Positions 38,481 to 50,736 of a DNA stretch of 64,000 nt are shown here, piece after piece. Both the position numbers and the translations under genes were made by a program. Source of the DNA: Kudoa neothunni (taxonomy: Eukaryota > Cnidaria); contig OZ199840.1 of the NCBI GenBank assembly GCA_964304625.1, forward strand, positions 8,928,001 to 8,992,000, given 5' to 3'. The notes below the pieces were generated by a model. That model ran no database searches. It worked only from the letters and a program-made list of their open reading frames with translations, and was not told the origin of the DNA. Position 1 is the first letter of the stretch; each line of letters opens with the position of its first letter.

Positions 38481-39297
38481 TTTCTGGGGTTCAAATTGAC
38501 CCCAGAACCTATTGTATTATAAGTTTTATATACATAAAAGAATTTGACAATTGTAATATCGTTAGTATTCTCCAAAAATAGATAGTATTTTATAATTATT
38601 CAATAAAAATTTGAAAAAGTGGAATAAACAGCGATATACAGAAAAAAACATACATTTGGTTTTTTGGGGGTTAATTTGACCCTAGGGTTTTTATTGCTTA
38701 AACGATAACAGTATAATTAAAGAATTGAATGGTTGAGTTTGGTTGAATTCTGTAGGCAGAATATCGAGAAAATAAGGAAAACATATAAACGATGTCATAC
38801 GCGATGACACGGATGTATCCGTTTTACCGCGTCATTCGAACGAAGTTGCCCGAAACATACTGACAAAAGCCTAAGAAAGACTCTGATGAGATTTTTCTCA
38901 TTGATTATGAGAGCGATTCTAACGAATTATTTTATGTAACTTATTCTAATTGTCAAATTTCAGATTCTAGTGGATCTGTCGATAAAGATAAGGATTTGAA
39001 TGTTTTTTGCGATAAAACTAATGCTTATGACCTAAACTATATACGAATGGCGATACAACAAAAATTCATATTGTTTACGTGTGATCCAAACTGAGTTAAA
39101 ATTGTCCAGTGACTTTTTTTACTTTTTCCCTGTCCCGAGGGGATTACGTAAAAGTGGTTGCCAACAATTTCACACAAATTCGAATTATTTTGTATATGCG
39201 CAATAAAAATTTTGATTGAATTTTACATACGATTACATAACTATTTATTGCATTCAACGATGCAATAACCGCCTGGGGTCAATTTTACCCCAGAAGC
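38481..39297. mobile_element. short piggyBac-like element remnant
   Basis: Bounded by near-identical palindromes, CTGGGGTTCAAATTGACCCC at about 38484 and CTGGGGTCAATTTTACCCC at about 39273, with a third diverged copy near 38666. Inside, 38870-39060 on the plus strand encodes an acidic stretch (LIDYESDSNEL, then many Ser and Asp) like the N-terminus of piggyBac transposases; the catalytic domain is missing. Probably an internally deleted copy of the same family as the 18-kb element. Confidence 0.6.
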
Positions 39298-39595
39298 ACC
39301 AAGTGTATAGTTGATTTTGAGGCGCCCCAAGCCCTAACGTTAATCTATTTATTTGTGGATTAAGCTTAAAAATTCATTCCAAAGTAAAAATAAGCGTGAG
39401 TTTACTAATAAAAAACAAAAAAATCAATAAACAAACTATAAAATAATAAAATTTCTAAACTTCTGCGAATAGGATTAAATGTTGTCAATGAAGATTTTAG
39501 TTGATTTTTCTTTAAATAATATGACAAGAAGCTTTTCCAAAAATACCAAAATCAATCTCTTATTGAGTTCTTTGAATTGAAACATGTGGAATAAT
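39298..39595. other. AT-rich spacer
   Basis: The 3' flank of the SNX13-like gene. AATAAA-type signals occur, but AT-richness makes them uninformative. Confidence 0.4.
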
Positions 39596-42500
39596 CTAAA
39601 CGTTATCAGTTGAGTCATTTTCTGTTATACAGTACAGAAAAAGATACTTATTAACAGAAAAGGTGATATTTTCTTCATTGAGGAATTTTTTTGCATCCGC
39701 TAATAGCAAATAAATTATCTTCATATTATTAAATATCATGATATATTGTTACAAGGACTGAATCCTATGAAATAGATTCTCGCCAAAACAGATGTCAGTC
39801 GTGCGAACGAATCCTCGTCAAATTGAGCCTTTACGTTGGCGGTTTCCTTATCAACATCTTCTTCGATATAAGAAACCAGACAATCCCTATAGAATAATAT
39901 TTTAGTGGAAACGATTCTGCCAAAATTTTCGAAATAAATAATCATTGTTTCACCTACCTTAGTGTATTTATATAGGTGATGGTGTATTCGGTAGTGAGAA
40001 GACCATCAACAGAGTCTACTAGATATCTTAAAATGCATTTAAGATATCTAGTAGGATTAATTATTGTACTTTGAAAATTTCTCTCCGTAGGTAGCTAAAA
40101 TAAACTGTTTTAGGCCACCAGCCCATTTTCTTGTTATCCAGTTGCTAGAGAAAAAAATTAAATTGCCAGTTGTAAAAAGTGTAAGAATACAATTGTTTAA
40201 GGCCGGCTATTTCCTCTACCAATTGTATAAAAATCACGAGGGTTTGTTCTTCTATGAACTTAAAAATTTATTACAACAAATAAGCGCTGTAAATAATACA
40301 TCTGGATTGAGTTTATTTGCCAATGTAATAAGTTCGTTATTCTACAAATGTACATGAAAAAATATAAAATAATTGCAGCGCTACATAAATATCCCCATTG
40401 TAGGCAATATCACAAGGATAGTTGTTGTCTTTGCGTGGATTTGAGGTGACGTTGTTACTACCTTCACAAAGGTTAGCACTTGAAGACGCGTTTGACAATG
40501 ATAATAGCGTGTTGGTTTGGTTGTCATCACAGTTTATCATGTCATCGCTCCCTACAAGTTAAATCACCATATAAACGAATGAGTTGACATAATGATCAAA
40601 ATACTCGTCAACATTTCGTCATTTTTGTACATTGTTGATCTACCGAAAATAACAAAGTGAGTAAACGCCTCCAGATAAATTCCTGTATCGAGCTACCTGT
40701 ATATAAGAAGAGCTGTACTGAGACTGCCATTTTGGATGAGTGAAAAATTGTTTCATTTCATCAATAAATTTTTCATTTGTTTTGCAAAATTCAAAATTTA
40801 GTAGTTTCTATTAAAAAAAGTATATAAAATTCACAATCTGTATATTTTTTAAATTATTTATTTACTGATATAAAACTATTGAGCAGCATTTTGCGTTGTT
40901 GAACAAATTCACTTCTTTTATTATCACTAAGAATGTTGTTTTTCTTTGGGAATCCGAAATTTTTCACTTGGCTGAACTATCGAAAAACACATACAAAAGT
41001 ATTTAAAAAAAATGGAATACTTTAGTAGAAAGAAGAGTATAAAATTTGAAAAAATCGCTATAACGACGGTATATAGTCATGGTTTCTTTTACATTTTTTT
41101 TCTGCACCACTACCTCCACCACATACACAGTTACACTTTTGTTATCGAGTTGTTGGTTTTCTACGCGTAGAAACCCAACTCATTTCAATCAACATATACA
41201 CCTATTAGTATTACCAATTCTAATTATATTGATGCTGATAAATTCAAAGGGGTTCAAAGATTTTGTGTTAAAGGTGTTGGGAGTCTTTAAATAAAAAATT
41301 TGAGTTAATATATTAGTAAAATAAAAATGTATGAAATACCCCGATTTCCTCCTCATTTTTTATCAATTCATCATCTAGGTAAAAAATCAAAAAAAAAAGG
41401 TCCACAGGAAGTTGAAGAGATCACATTTATCCACCAGCTGAGTATCAACCATCTTCAAATGAGCACACATTCTAAATTATTTATAAATATTACAAAAATA
41501 ACGATTATTAATGAATAATTACTCCAAATAAGTTTTGCTGTGAGTGAAACGACCATAGATTTTGTTACTGGAAAGGAGAGAATCGATCTATTATTTTATA
41601 AAGCATAGAATATAAAATTCAAGTCAATTAAAAGTAGGCGTCTTACAATGGAGTAAAGTTTATCAATTCGAACAAGATCGATACATTTCTCTCGGATTAT
41701 ATGTTGAAATTCGTTGAAAAAAGAATTATCCAACAGTTGTAGCAGATCATTATTCTATAAAAAATATGAAGATATGATTATTTTCTCAACTAAAAGAATT
41801 ACACGGTCCAATTTGAAATCGCCTATCAATGTACACACATCGGTGTGGTATTCGTTCACAATGGGGTCTCTTAACAAAAACAAACCGCTTTTGTAGGCTG
41901 CGCTTTCAACTTGAGGGTGGAATTTATTTTTTCAATAGCTACACATTGATTAACGAGAATATTTTAAAATTTATAAATTATTATATGAAATACTTTAAGA
42001 GCAAGTTGGAGATTAAAATAATGAAAATGTTTGTTCTCACTGAGAAATTCTATTTTTGACATTAGACCAAATTTAAATTAGTAAGATAAATTATCACGTT
42101 GAAAACTGTTGTTTGCATCAATATTTTCAAGAATGAAGCTATAGGAAAGGATAGGAGCATTGAAATGGACCACATTAGGATTGGTGAGGGGATCTAAGTA
42201 GTCAATCTCAATGGTTTCAAATCTGATCCTTGGATTCGACATCACTTTCCAATCCCTTCTATTATATTATATTATATTTTATTATATTATATTATCATAT
42301 TATATTTTATTATATTGAATATAGTAAAATTTAAAAAAATATATAAAATTAAATCAAACCTGAAGAATTTCTTCTGTTCTTATTGTGATAGTGCCTGTTT
42401 TAAGAAGATCAAATTGAATCTGAGATATTCTCTCCAATTCATTCATTAGAAATATATCTTTTGACCAATCTAACAATCATCAGAACACAACATAATGGTG

Positions 42501-44049
42501 ATACCCACCACCTACATTAGTAGTTATTTAAATACTTTTTTAAACTGTCGTCATTTCCAGCCAACCTAGCCATGTAGCTTGTGATAACATTCTTAAGGCA
42601 GTTGATATCTTTGCTGTCAGACAAGTACTATGGTAAAGTAGCAAGTTGGATTCATTACGATTGAACCAGACCTTATACTGGTTAGCAAGGATTCAGTGGT
42701 AAAATAGTCAAATTTATCCAGCTAAATATTATAATATATTTATAAATATATTAGAGAAATATACCTGTGTAATAAAGAAGCGATTAACGAAAGTTGGCTC
42801 ACTTATTTTATTCACTATTTTACCAATTGATCAGCCAATATATTCTATTATAATAGTTGTTTAGTTGTTAATAGAAACAACCACCGAGTGTTGTCAACCA
42901 ATATTGAATACATACTTGTAGTGAATAACGTATAAGCTTATTTTTAAACTCGTTATTTGGCAACAAATGATACAATATCATAGATAGTAGATTGTAGAAG
43001 TAATCTAATATAATAATTGTAAATATAAATAAACCACTACATTTATATATATATATATATATATAACTGAAGAGTTGATTATCATCGAAACAGATTTTTT
43101 CGAATGATTTACGTGTGCATTGTTTTTCAATCGTAAAATATTCCTCTAAACATTTTCTATATTGTACTTTATCTATATTGATATTTTGTGTAGTTATTAA
43201 GACGTAGTTATGTTTGTTGATCGATAAATACTTTGGGGATTTATTAGATTGAACTCGGAATTTTCCAACGACCTCAGATAAATCCTCACATGAGTCAACA
43301 GTTCATAATTGAATTTCAATGAAAAAAATGCCGTCATATTGTTTGATCTTATCCTATGATTGCAATTTTGTCGAAATTAACAAATGAAAAAGTAAATATT
43401 AATTCAACTACATTGTTGTGATTTCTTGGGCGATCAATATAAGAGTCTCATAGATATATGTGTAGTTGACGCTCTCCGCAGAGATCGAAGAATAATAATG
43501 CACCACAAACTCTTTCATTATTACCAATATCAACTAAATTGATATTTACTCAAAAAGTATACAAATTATTAATAATATTAATTCATTAAATTGATAAATA
43601 ATAAAATTTATATTATAAAAGACTAAACTTACTGTTTCAATCGATCGATTTAATTTTTCATTGCCACTTTTTATTCTTTTTGTCGTGAGTGATGGCTGGT
43701 TTGAAGCTGAGAATAATTTTCTCCAACGATTCTTGATATTCCCTGCATAAGCCTCTCCAGTGGCCACATTTTTTAGGAGAGAGTCGCTTCTAGATGGTTT
43801 TATCAATTCGATCGTTTCCAACAAACAACTATTTCCATAACTATAACTCCACAAACTCTCATACAATAACATCGCTCCAATCAACCTACAAATACACACA
43901 TTCAAATTCCCAATCGAATCAGCTTATCCACACAAATAAATTATTGCGAACAAATACCCCACTATCACCCACACCACAGTAAACAACCATCCAATTGTGT
44001 ATGGAATTACCACTAGTATCACCAGAAAAAATGATATTAATTGTATCAT
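39596..44049 (-). CDS. SNX13: SNX13-type sorting nexin (TM-PXA-RGS-PX-Nexin_C)
   Basis: Membrane-anchored sorting nexin, about 950 residues by exon sum (human SNX13 is similar). Exons: 43934-44049, 43633-43885, 43412-43533, 43232-43353, 43068-43172, 42882-43004, 42765-42814, 42672-42721, 42546-42613, 42360-42469, about 42100-42280, 41994-42049, about 41791-41880, 41647-41754, 41523-41587, 41425-41471, 41340-41374, 41215-41284, 41021-41178, 40866-40976, 40644-40807, 40385-40547, 40278-40341, 40191-40251, 40070-40144, 39958-40026, 39753-39886, 39596-39699. N-terminal hydrophobic segments are followed by a PXA domain (MKEFVVHYYSSIS, MILYHLLPNNEF, ISEPTFVN), an RGS region (HFHYFNLQLALK, YGRFTHSKTYLE), a PX domain (TIYRRYSDFFKF, FGFPKK) and Nexin_C (LVIFIQLVEEIAGLKQF, FILATYGEKFSK). 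The family acts at endosome or ER contacts, binding phosphoinositides through PX. Weak points: the start of the RGS exon, the exon near 41.85 kb, and a 26-nt intron at 40252-40277. The first in-frame Met before the hydrophobic region was taken as start. Confidence 0.82.
40016..40054. repeat. 39-bp palindrome across a splice acceptor
   Basis: Perfect 17-bp arms CTACTAGATATCTTAAA face each other across ATGCA. The right half lies in an intron of the SNX13-like gene; the left half runs over the AG at 40027-40028 into the next exon, so the pre-mRNA could fold a hairpin over its own acceptor. Confidence 0.85.
42258..42316. repeat. ATTAT-type pentanucleotide array
   Basis: Repeated ATATT/ATTAT units with a few interruptions, inside an intron of the SNX13-like gene. 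Confidence 0.8.
43044..43065. repeat. (TA)n tract inside SNX13-like intron
   Basis: Eleven TA units directly follow the weak donor GTTATAT of intron 43005-43067 (minus strand). Confidence 0.85.
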
Positions 44050-45034
44050 GTTTCTATGGGACCAGCCGATAAAGGTAGGGGTAGGGAATAGTTCCCAAGT
44101 TTGATTCAAACGACAATCTATGTGGATGATACGATCGCGTATAAATCAATGTTCGAAGTATAATCCTTGTTTGGTAGGAACCTTATTTTGGTGATAATCG
44201 GAAACAGTTGCTATGACGATAAATAGTTTGTTTATATGGCTGTTTAAATAAAAACATTTTTTTACAATTTCCTCTAATGTCTCAATAAATACCAAGAATT
44301 GAGTACATTAATTCTTAATCCTCTCAAGGCTTAAGTAGCGAACTTGAAGGACCGGTGTGTGTGTCGCTGTAAATTTGTTTTGTTATTAGTTAACAAAGGT
44401 TTAACTTGTAAATAATAGCTAAGAGTAATTTATTCAACATAAAATATTAAGTTAGGCTAATATACACATCTAAGAATTTTGCAGGTACATTATTTATTGG
44501 ATAACAACAAGCAATCATAATCGTCTTTAGTAGAGTAGACCCCTTTATGAAATGATGTAAATTTAATACATACGTTGTTTATTTGGATGAGGTATATTTT
44601 ATAATGTCTGATAATTATGGTTATATTCAATTAATTTATTACTATTATTATTTATTTTTGTTGTTGTTGTTATTATTATTATTATTATTGGGTGGAAATA
44701 TATTTTAAAAATTCTGTTTTTTATTCAGTTGTTAAAGTAATTAATAATATATATATTTTAAATTATTTATTGTATTAAATCTAATTCTAAAAAATATTTG
44801 AAACCAGCGCCAACTGCGTAACGTTCCCTGGGGAAGATATCGCGAAGAAATATTTCTTAATAACATTAAAAAATATGGTTTCCAATTGATTTATTGAAGC
44901 AGTCAAACTAAATTTGTTAAGCATCATACATGGTCGATTTTGATTTCGTAATTCAAATCATGGTCATTTCTGTGCAGTAATGTATTAATCATGGTTTTTA
45001 TTTAAAAATTTCGTGGCTCAACAAAATCAATAAA
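44050..45034. other. AT-rich DNA upstream of the SNX13-like gene
   Basis: Likely holds the SNX13-like promoter and 5' leader. The frame stays open for about 90 bases upstream of the chosen Met. (TTG)n(TTA)n occurs at 44658-44689. Confidence 0.45.
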
Positions 45035-45850
45035 TAATTTAAGGTCAGCATCATATTTTTTTTGTTCCCAAATTATTTCAACTCTCCTAAAGTATTATTT
45101 AAAACGTTATTTTTTGGTCCGAGTATTTTTGATAGTCGAATTCTGGCCCAGATCAGAAAATGTGTACATCATTAACTTTTAAGGAATAAAAATTTTAAGT
45201 AATAGATATAGACGAAAATATAAAAAAATTAATTTTTATTGCTTAAATTAATATTTTTTGGATCCCCTCTAAACTTTAAATCGCTTTTTCCAATAATCAA
45301 TCACAAATTGTGTCACTATCAACACAACCTATTTAATTAATTTGGTGAGATAAAAGTACAACCATCCGCGTTGAATTTAATCACAGAAAGTTCAACATAT
45401 TGAACGATTTCAATGAAATTATAATACATGGTTCTTGTATTATAATTAATTTATAAAGCATCAATGCATCTGATGATATCATGCATTATCAAATCACTAT
45501 TAATGAAATATATATATATATATATATATATATAGACTTTTCCTCATATTTTAAACCATTAATAGAACTTTTAAAATATACTTATTAAGTCAAATACGTT
45601 AAAACTCCATATTTAAGATTTAAGGAGTGTATTTGCAAAAAACTGCAAATATACACGCCAACCTTATACATAACGATAGATGACATCGCTTAAATTTTAT
45701 AAAGTTTATAAGGTGGAAAATTAATTTTAACCTACCTTCAGCAGGTGTTAATCTTATTGTTTAAAAGCAAGTAATCCGATTAACAAATTTTGAATCGACA
45801 AAATCACAATTTTCTATACATTTTAGGGAATATTTGGCAGTTTGATAACG
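45035..45850 (+). repeat. dispersed repeat, copy 1
   Basis: Shares an ordered series of blocks with 63055-63720 in direct orientation: GTCAGCATCATAT, GTCGAATTCTGGCCCA, TTGAATTTAATCACAGAAA, ATTAATAGAACTTT, and GTGTTAATCTTATTGTTTA near the end. It is diverged and contains an (AT)n insertion at 45508-45534. It has no coding potential and no recognised family. Confidence 0.65.
45508..45534. repeat. (AT)n tract
   Basis: About 13 AT units, inside dispersed-repeat copy 1 and absent from copy 2. Confidence 0.9.
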
Positions 45851-47512
45851 ATTTATAGATTTTTTGAAACATTAAGATTATTAAAAAATTTCATAAATGT
45901 TTCTCTATAAGGAAAAAATTTGACGCGCGTGCGTGCTTGAGGACACACACATTTCAGCTTTATATATATAGTAGACAGTATATATTATAATATATAGTAG
46001 ATAAAAGATAGATAAAAGATAGTAAATAGTATATGAAGGAAGGAAGTTTAATTATTGATATATCGAAAAATAGTTCAAATAGGCAGAGGCTATTGGCACG
46101 ACAAAATATAAATATAAATGGAATGTTCACTTGCACAATAGATATTAATAATCTCAGAAACTCTTACGTACTTACGCATACGATGTTTAAAGATTTAATT
46201 TTTTATAATCTACTATCTCTTGTTGTTTCTGACCGCTAAAAACTAGGTAGTGTGTCAGATATAATTAAATATGGTAGAATTTGAAAAATTGAATCTGTAA
46301 TGGGTATAGGAGTAAGAGAAGTTGGTTTTTAAAAATGACATTTGCGCACGCGCATATAAATAATGTATTCTACAGATAGTCTCTACATTAGTTAAACTAG
46401 TGTAAAAGGTAAAAACGACATTAATTTGAAATTACTGTTGAAAATACCTGCGTCAAATTTCAAATTTAAATTCACCGACATTGAAGTACGCATGCGTAAA
46501 ATCAAATGAATTTTGTTAACTTGCACAAAACTTCCCGGCCTTTAAAATGGTATTTCAGGAACAAAAAATCTCTAACAATATTACTAGTCTTCACGATCCC
46601 ATGCGTAAGACTGTTGTTGATTTTATAGTACTTATTCTGTTTTAGTACACTCATACTTACGTGCTGCTTGATGCTGTATCTCTCTAGAATGGGCCATATT
46701 TAACTTATTAATTTAGTTGATTAGTATTGGAGCGCTTGATAGGAAGAAATTCGGAACAGTTTCCTTGGAAAACTTTACAAGGAGTTTCGAGTTGACACGG
46801 TTGGATTGCATCCCTCCCGAGCAGTTCCACCTTCCTTGAAACCATGGGACATTGACTATCGTATCTTATATCGTCATACATGCAATGGCGATTTGGATTA
46901 AAAACTTCTCTATTGATAAAAAATTATATTTTGTTTTTTTCTTCTAATTTTCGTATTTTTTTTGAAAAATAAATACTAATTTGTTTCACATCGACATCGA
47001 CATCGATTATTTTATTTGAATTTGTAGTCTTAATAATTTAAAAAACATAAGAAATACTTTAGACAGTTTAAAATAATGAGTTGTCCCTCCCTCTGTGTAA
47101 TATTTGATTCGAAATCGGATATTTTTTAAATGATTTTTATTGGTGGAATTAATGAATTGAGTTGATTAATTTTTGAAAAATATAGCTTTGATGATGTATA
47201 TTTAAAAAATAACCATTGATCAATTTATTAGGCATATAATTTACTTTAGAAGATTGTTTATTCGTTGATTGATATATGATTTATTTAATTAATGTTTTAT
47301 TTATTCAAGTGATTTTCAGTTTTCCGACACATTTATGGAATTTTTTGACAAACTCGAAGATATGTTTCGTTTAAATTCATGTGAAACGTACACGGACGTT
47401 GGAGTCATCCATTTTTTAGAATTTTACTTTTTTTTTGCATAACGTGGAAACCGACTTAAATAAAGCATTATATATTGATCAGAATGACTGAATTTGTGTA
47501 TCTGTGATAAAA
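45851..47512. other. noncoding DNA with GC-richer patches
   Basis: GC-richer stretches occur at 46320-46360, 46480-46560 and 46780-46870. Alternating purine-pyrimidine runs such as GCGCACGCGC (46332) and ACGCGCGTGCG (45923) stand out in this AT-rich setting. The open frame 46033-46239 shows no domain. No gene is supported. Confidence 0.45.
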
Positions 47513-47615
47513 TGAGATATGAGCTATAATATACGGATGTTTGAACATTGCACTATTACTCTGGACTCTGGAGGACACAAGTTCGATTCTCGCTCTCTTA
47601 GCATGGCAATTACTT
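47513..47615 (+). repeat. tRNA-Gln-like sequence (SINE head or tRNA relic)
   Basis: ACTCTGGACTCTGG at about 47558-47571 matches the anticodon arm of eukaryotic tRNA-Gln(CTG). At the right distance, AAGTTCGATTCTCGC (about 47579-47593) matches a Pol III B box and T loop. The acceptor and D-arm halves do not pair, so it is not a working tRNA. A noncoding tail of several hundred bases follows (to about 47950, with GCGTTGGCCTCACG), as in tRNA-derived SINEs, but no second copy was found in the window. Confidence 0.55.
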
Positions 47616-48160
47616 CTGATTTGCACGTCACTGTCACATAATATAAATTGTGACTAGAATTTACGCTAAATACTAAATGAAACTCATGTTGAGTGAAAAT
47701 GCTATAAATAATACACTTGTGGGTCTCAGAGGATTTGTTTAAAATACAATTATTTTTTTTTACTTCGTACAATCCACTTTCTTGACGTCAGATTCGTTGT
47801 AGTTTTAGTTAAAATTGCGTTGGCCTCACGAACAGTATGCTAATTGGGTCCAATTTCACGTATTCTACAAAAAAAACTAGGTGAGGGGTTTACATGTGAC
47901 CTGATGTAGTATCTACAACGGTCATAGATTGTTTCCGAAAAGTCCGAGCTTCTAAACTAATAAAATTCGCCAATGTATTGATTTTTCTAGCAGAAAAGTG
48001 TTTAAATTCGATATTTAATGAAAAATATCAATTAATTTATTTTTATTAATTTAATATTAGAAATTTGTTTTTTTATTTAACTGTAAAAAAATTTTATTCC
48101 ACGTATGTGCTCAATTATAACTGATTAATTTTGAATTTTTATTTTTAATACTAAAAAGAA

Positions 48161-48425
48161 TTAATCCTCTGAGGACAACCTTGGGCTCCACACATATCTT
48201 TATGCGATTTTGTTGTTAAACTAGTTACATTTTGTATATTTTCAACGTACCTTTTATCTATATTATTACAATAATCGATGAATTATACTTTTTGTCAAAA
48301 GTAGATGAAATTATGGTGGACATACATAAAATATTACAAGTTTAATAACAAAATTTATTCAATAGATAATAGAAAGATGGGCTCGTATAGCCAATGTTAT
48401 CTTCAAATTGTTTAAAAAATTAAGA
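48161..48425. mobile_element. TTAA MITE, diverged copy
   Basis: Aligns with the MITE at 19536-19792: TTAA start, TTTTGTTGTTAAAC near the left, GTAGATGAAATT in the middle, AACAAAATTTAT, then AAAGATGGGCTCG at the right. It is more diverged, and the right TTAA is imperfect. Confidence 0.6.
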
Positions 48426-49912
48426 TATGAAAGATACTTGCGTTGGTTTTTGTCGAATTGTGATAGGTAATTAAAAGGAGTTTATTTTTAAATTTTCAAT
48501 ATCAAATGATTTTATCTTCATTAAATGTTTACTAATAATTTTTATTTTGTATATTATAACTAAAATGATTGTATGAAAGATTATTTTATAAACTTCTAGT
48601 GTCTTAAATTAACTTTGATTTAGATAAACATAAATTTAAAAAAGAGAAGGTAAATGTTAAAGTTAATGCATTTTTGATATTTAATTTTATACAAGAATAC
48701 ACTGAGAATAAATATAATATAAAAATAACCAACTCAAATTATTGAGATAGGTAGAGATCTCACATCAATATTAAACTATTGCTATTCAACAAAATTATTA
48801 ATGATTCGATGTTTATATACCCATAATGCTGTAGCGTTGTCCAATCTATCAATAAATTTTCAGTTTATAGTAGTGAGACTTATTACAAAGAATAAATTTT
48901 TTGATTTTTGAATGAATTATAATTATTTTTGCTTTATTCTGCCTATTTGGAGTTCTCAATGGTGAATTCAAGTTAGGACGAATTATAAAAGAAAAACAAT
49001 ATATATATATATATATAACATAGAATCCTAGGAAAAAATTAGCTAAATATCAGAATACATATATAAATACTATAAAGCTATAAAACTGAAATGATGAATT
49101 TTGTAGTAAACAGTTAGAAATTCAATTAAGCCTTTAGTCTAACGAAAACCCCTTATATTTAAATTAGTTAAAAATATGTTGTGTCCTACATTTCGCACCT
49201 TTATTGAAAATCCCTAGGGACAAAAATCGGGTTATCATCTCGTTTGTAAACAACTTTATTTGCTTCTAAAATGAAAATTTCCCAATTTTCGTCCTTAAAT
49301 ATATGGATTGAATTGATTTATTCATAGAAAAATATGCTAGAAATTAATTTTTATTTCAATAACATTTGGAATTTTAGCATTATCGTCATTTAAATGCGTC
49401 AGAACAATTAGTATGTCATATTCTATCAATTAAGTAACTATGATTTTATTGTAAGACCATTAATGATTCATTTTAATTTATTTCTAACTAATCGATTTTA
49501 TTTATATAACAAAATGTATATAGACTGAATAGAATCAATGTAAGGTACCTATTTTTATAGGCGTTGTTTTTATTTAGATTAAATTTTAATCCTTTGTTCA
49601 ACTATTACAGGAAAACTATCAATCGGTAATGATTAATAAATGGAATCCAAGAATTAAATAATAATAACATTTAAATCTATTGGAAAACAAATTATACTGT
49701 AGGAAACTTACGTAAGATCATATTAATATAAATAATGAAATTTACAGACTATTTAAAAAATATATTTTGTTAAATGTATTTTATGTTATAGAAAGGAAGA
49801 AATATGGGATAATTTAGTAGAAATTCTTGTTTTGTTTTTATTGCAATAAATTTATCACCAATGGAGTAATAATTATCGCTGTATAATCAGATAATAAAAT
49901 AATAATTGCGTT
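48426..49912. other. AT-rich spacer
   Basis: No gene; (AT)n at 48999-49017. Confidence 0.5.
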
Positions 49913-50736
49913 ATGTCTATCTCCCGTGGCCAACAATATGGAGCTTTGTCGAGAGTTGAGCAATTTAACGGCAATCAAGAGGTACGCTCATGGATTGAAA
50001 AGTTTGAGCTTGCTTGTGAGATGGACGGAGTGAAAACTTCAAATGAAAAAAACCTCGATGCTCAAAGTTCTACTCACTAATGAAATTTTTAGGGCGGTAA
50101 ATGAACAAGGCTTCGGTATGAACACTGATTATGACGTGCTTAAAAATTATCTTATTGATAATTTTGCTGAGTGTGAATCAACCTACCTCGCACATAACCG
50201 ATTTATTTCTGCCTACCAAGAACCAACTGAGAATTGTCGAGTGTATGGTTTTGCGTTTACGTGCGCTTGCAAGAAAAGCATTTCCATCAGCGGGAGACAC
50301 CCTCTTTGGATCAACATTTATGCAACCAGTTCATTCGTGGCTGCCGTGATCGAGATGTGAAGCGGCATCTTTTTCTTTCAAAACTCACAAAGTTTGAAGA
50401 TTTGGTAAATGCGGCAGGGTTGATTGAATGTACCCTTAATGACGAAAAAGGTGGCCTTCCGTTTCCTCCATCTAGGCATCAAGATACTTTCAACAATAGA
50501 TTCATTAACCAGCATCAAAATATCCCCAACGCATCGAGTTATTTCAATAGAGATATTATGCCACAACCCCAGATAGATAATACCGATGCCCTCAACGAAA
50601 TTCAACTTATGCTACGAAATATCCAAGATAGGTTAGTAACATTAGAGGATAAAACTGACGAGCCTGAGGATCCAGTTATATCAGACAATAAAAAAAGGGC
50701 CGGGAAAGCCCAAAATCTAAACAAAAAAAATAAATA
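49913..50736 (+). mobile_element. fossil gag-like region of an LTR retroelement
   Basis: A stretch resembling the Gag capsid part of Gypsy-type LTR retroelements: start SRGQQYGALSRVEQF, then a tryptophan-containing segment (EVRSWIEKFELA), a helical middle part, and a polar tail with a Lys-rich end. It is a broken fossil with a few breaks. No pol region, primer-binding site or LTRs were recognised around it, so it is a lone fragment. Age is unclear, but the long stretches still readable suggest it is not very old. Confidence 0.6.

Noticed and set aside
40142-40357. 71-codon plus-strand open frame
   Set aside because: Antisense of the Nexin_C exons of the SNX13-like gene.
39736-40540. Two cysteine-containing minus-strand frames first read as an eighth saposin-like gene
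   Set aside because: Phase-consistent splicing joins them to the PX and Nexin_C exons of the SNX13-like gene, and the cysteines do not follow the SapB pattern.
43546-43633. Continuation of the SNX13-like open frame beyond 43633
   Set aside because: A strong GTAAGT donor at 43632 and a PXA-encoding exon starting at 43533 show that this stretch is intron.
46033-46239. 68-codon plus-strand open frame
   Set aside because: No domain or homologous exon; composition as expected from chance.
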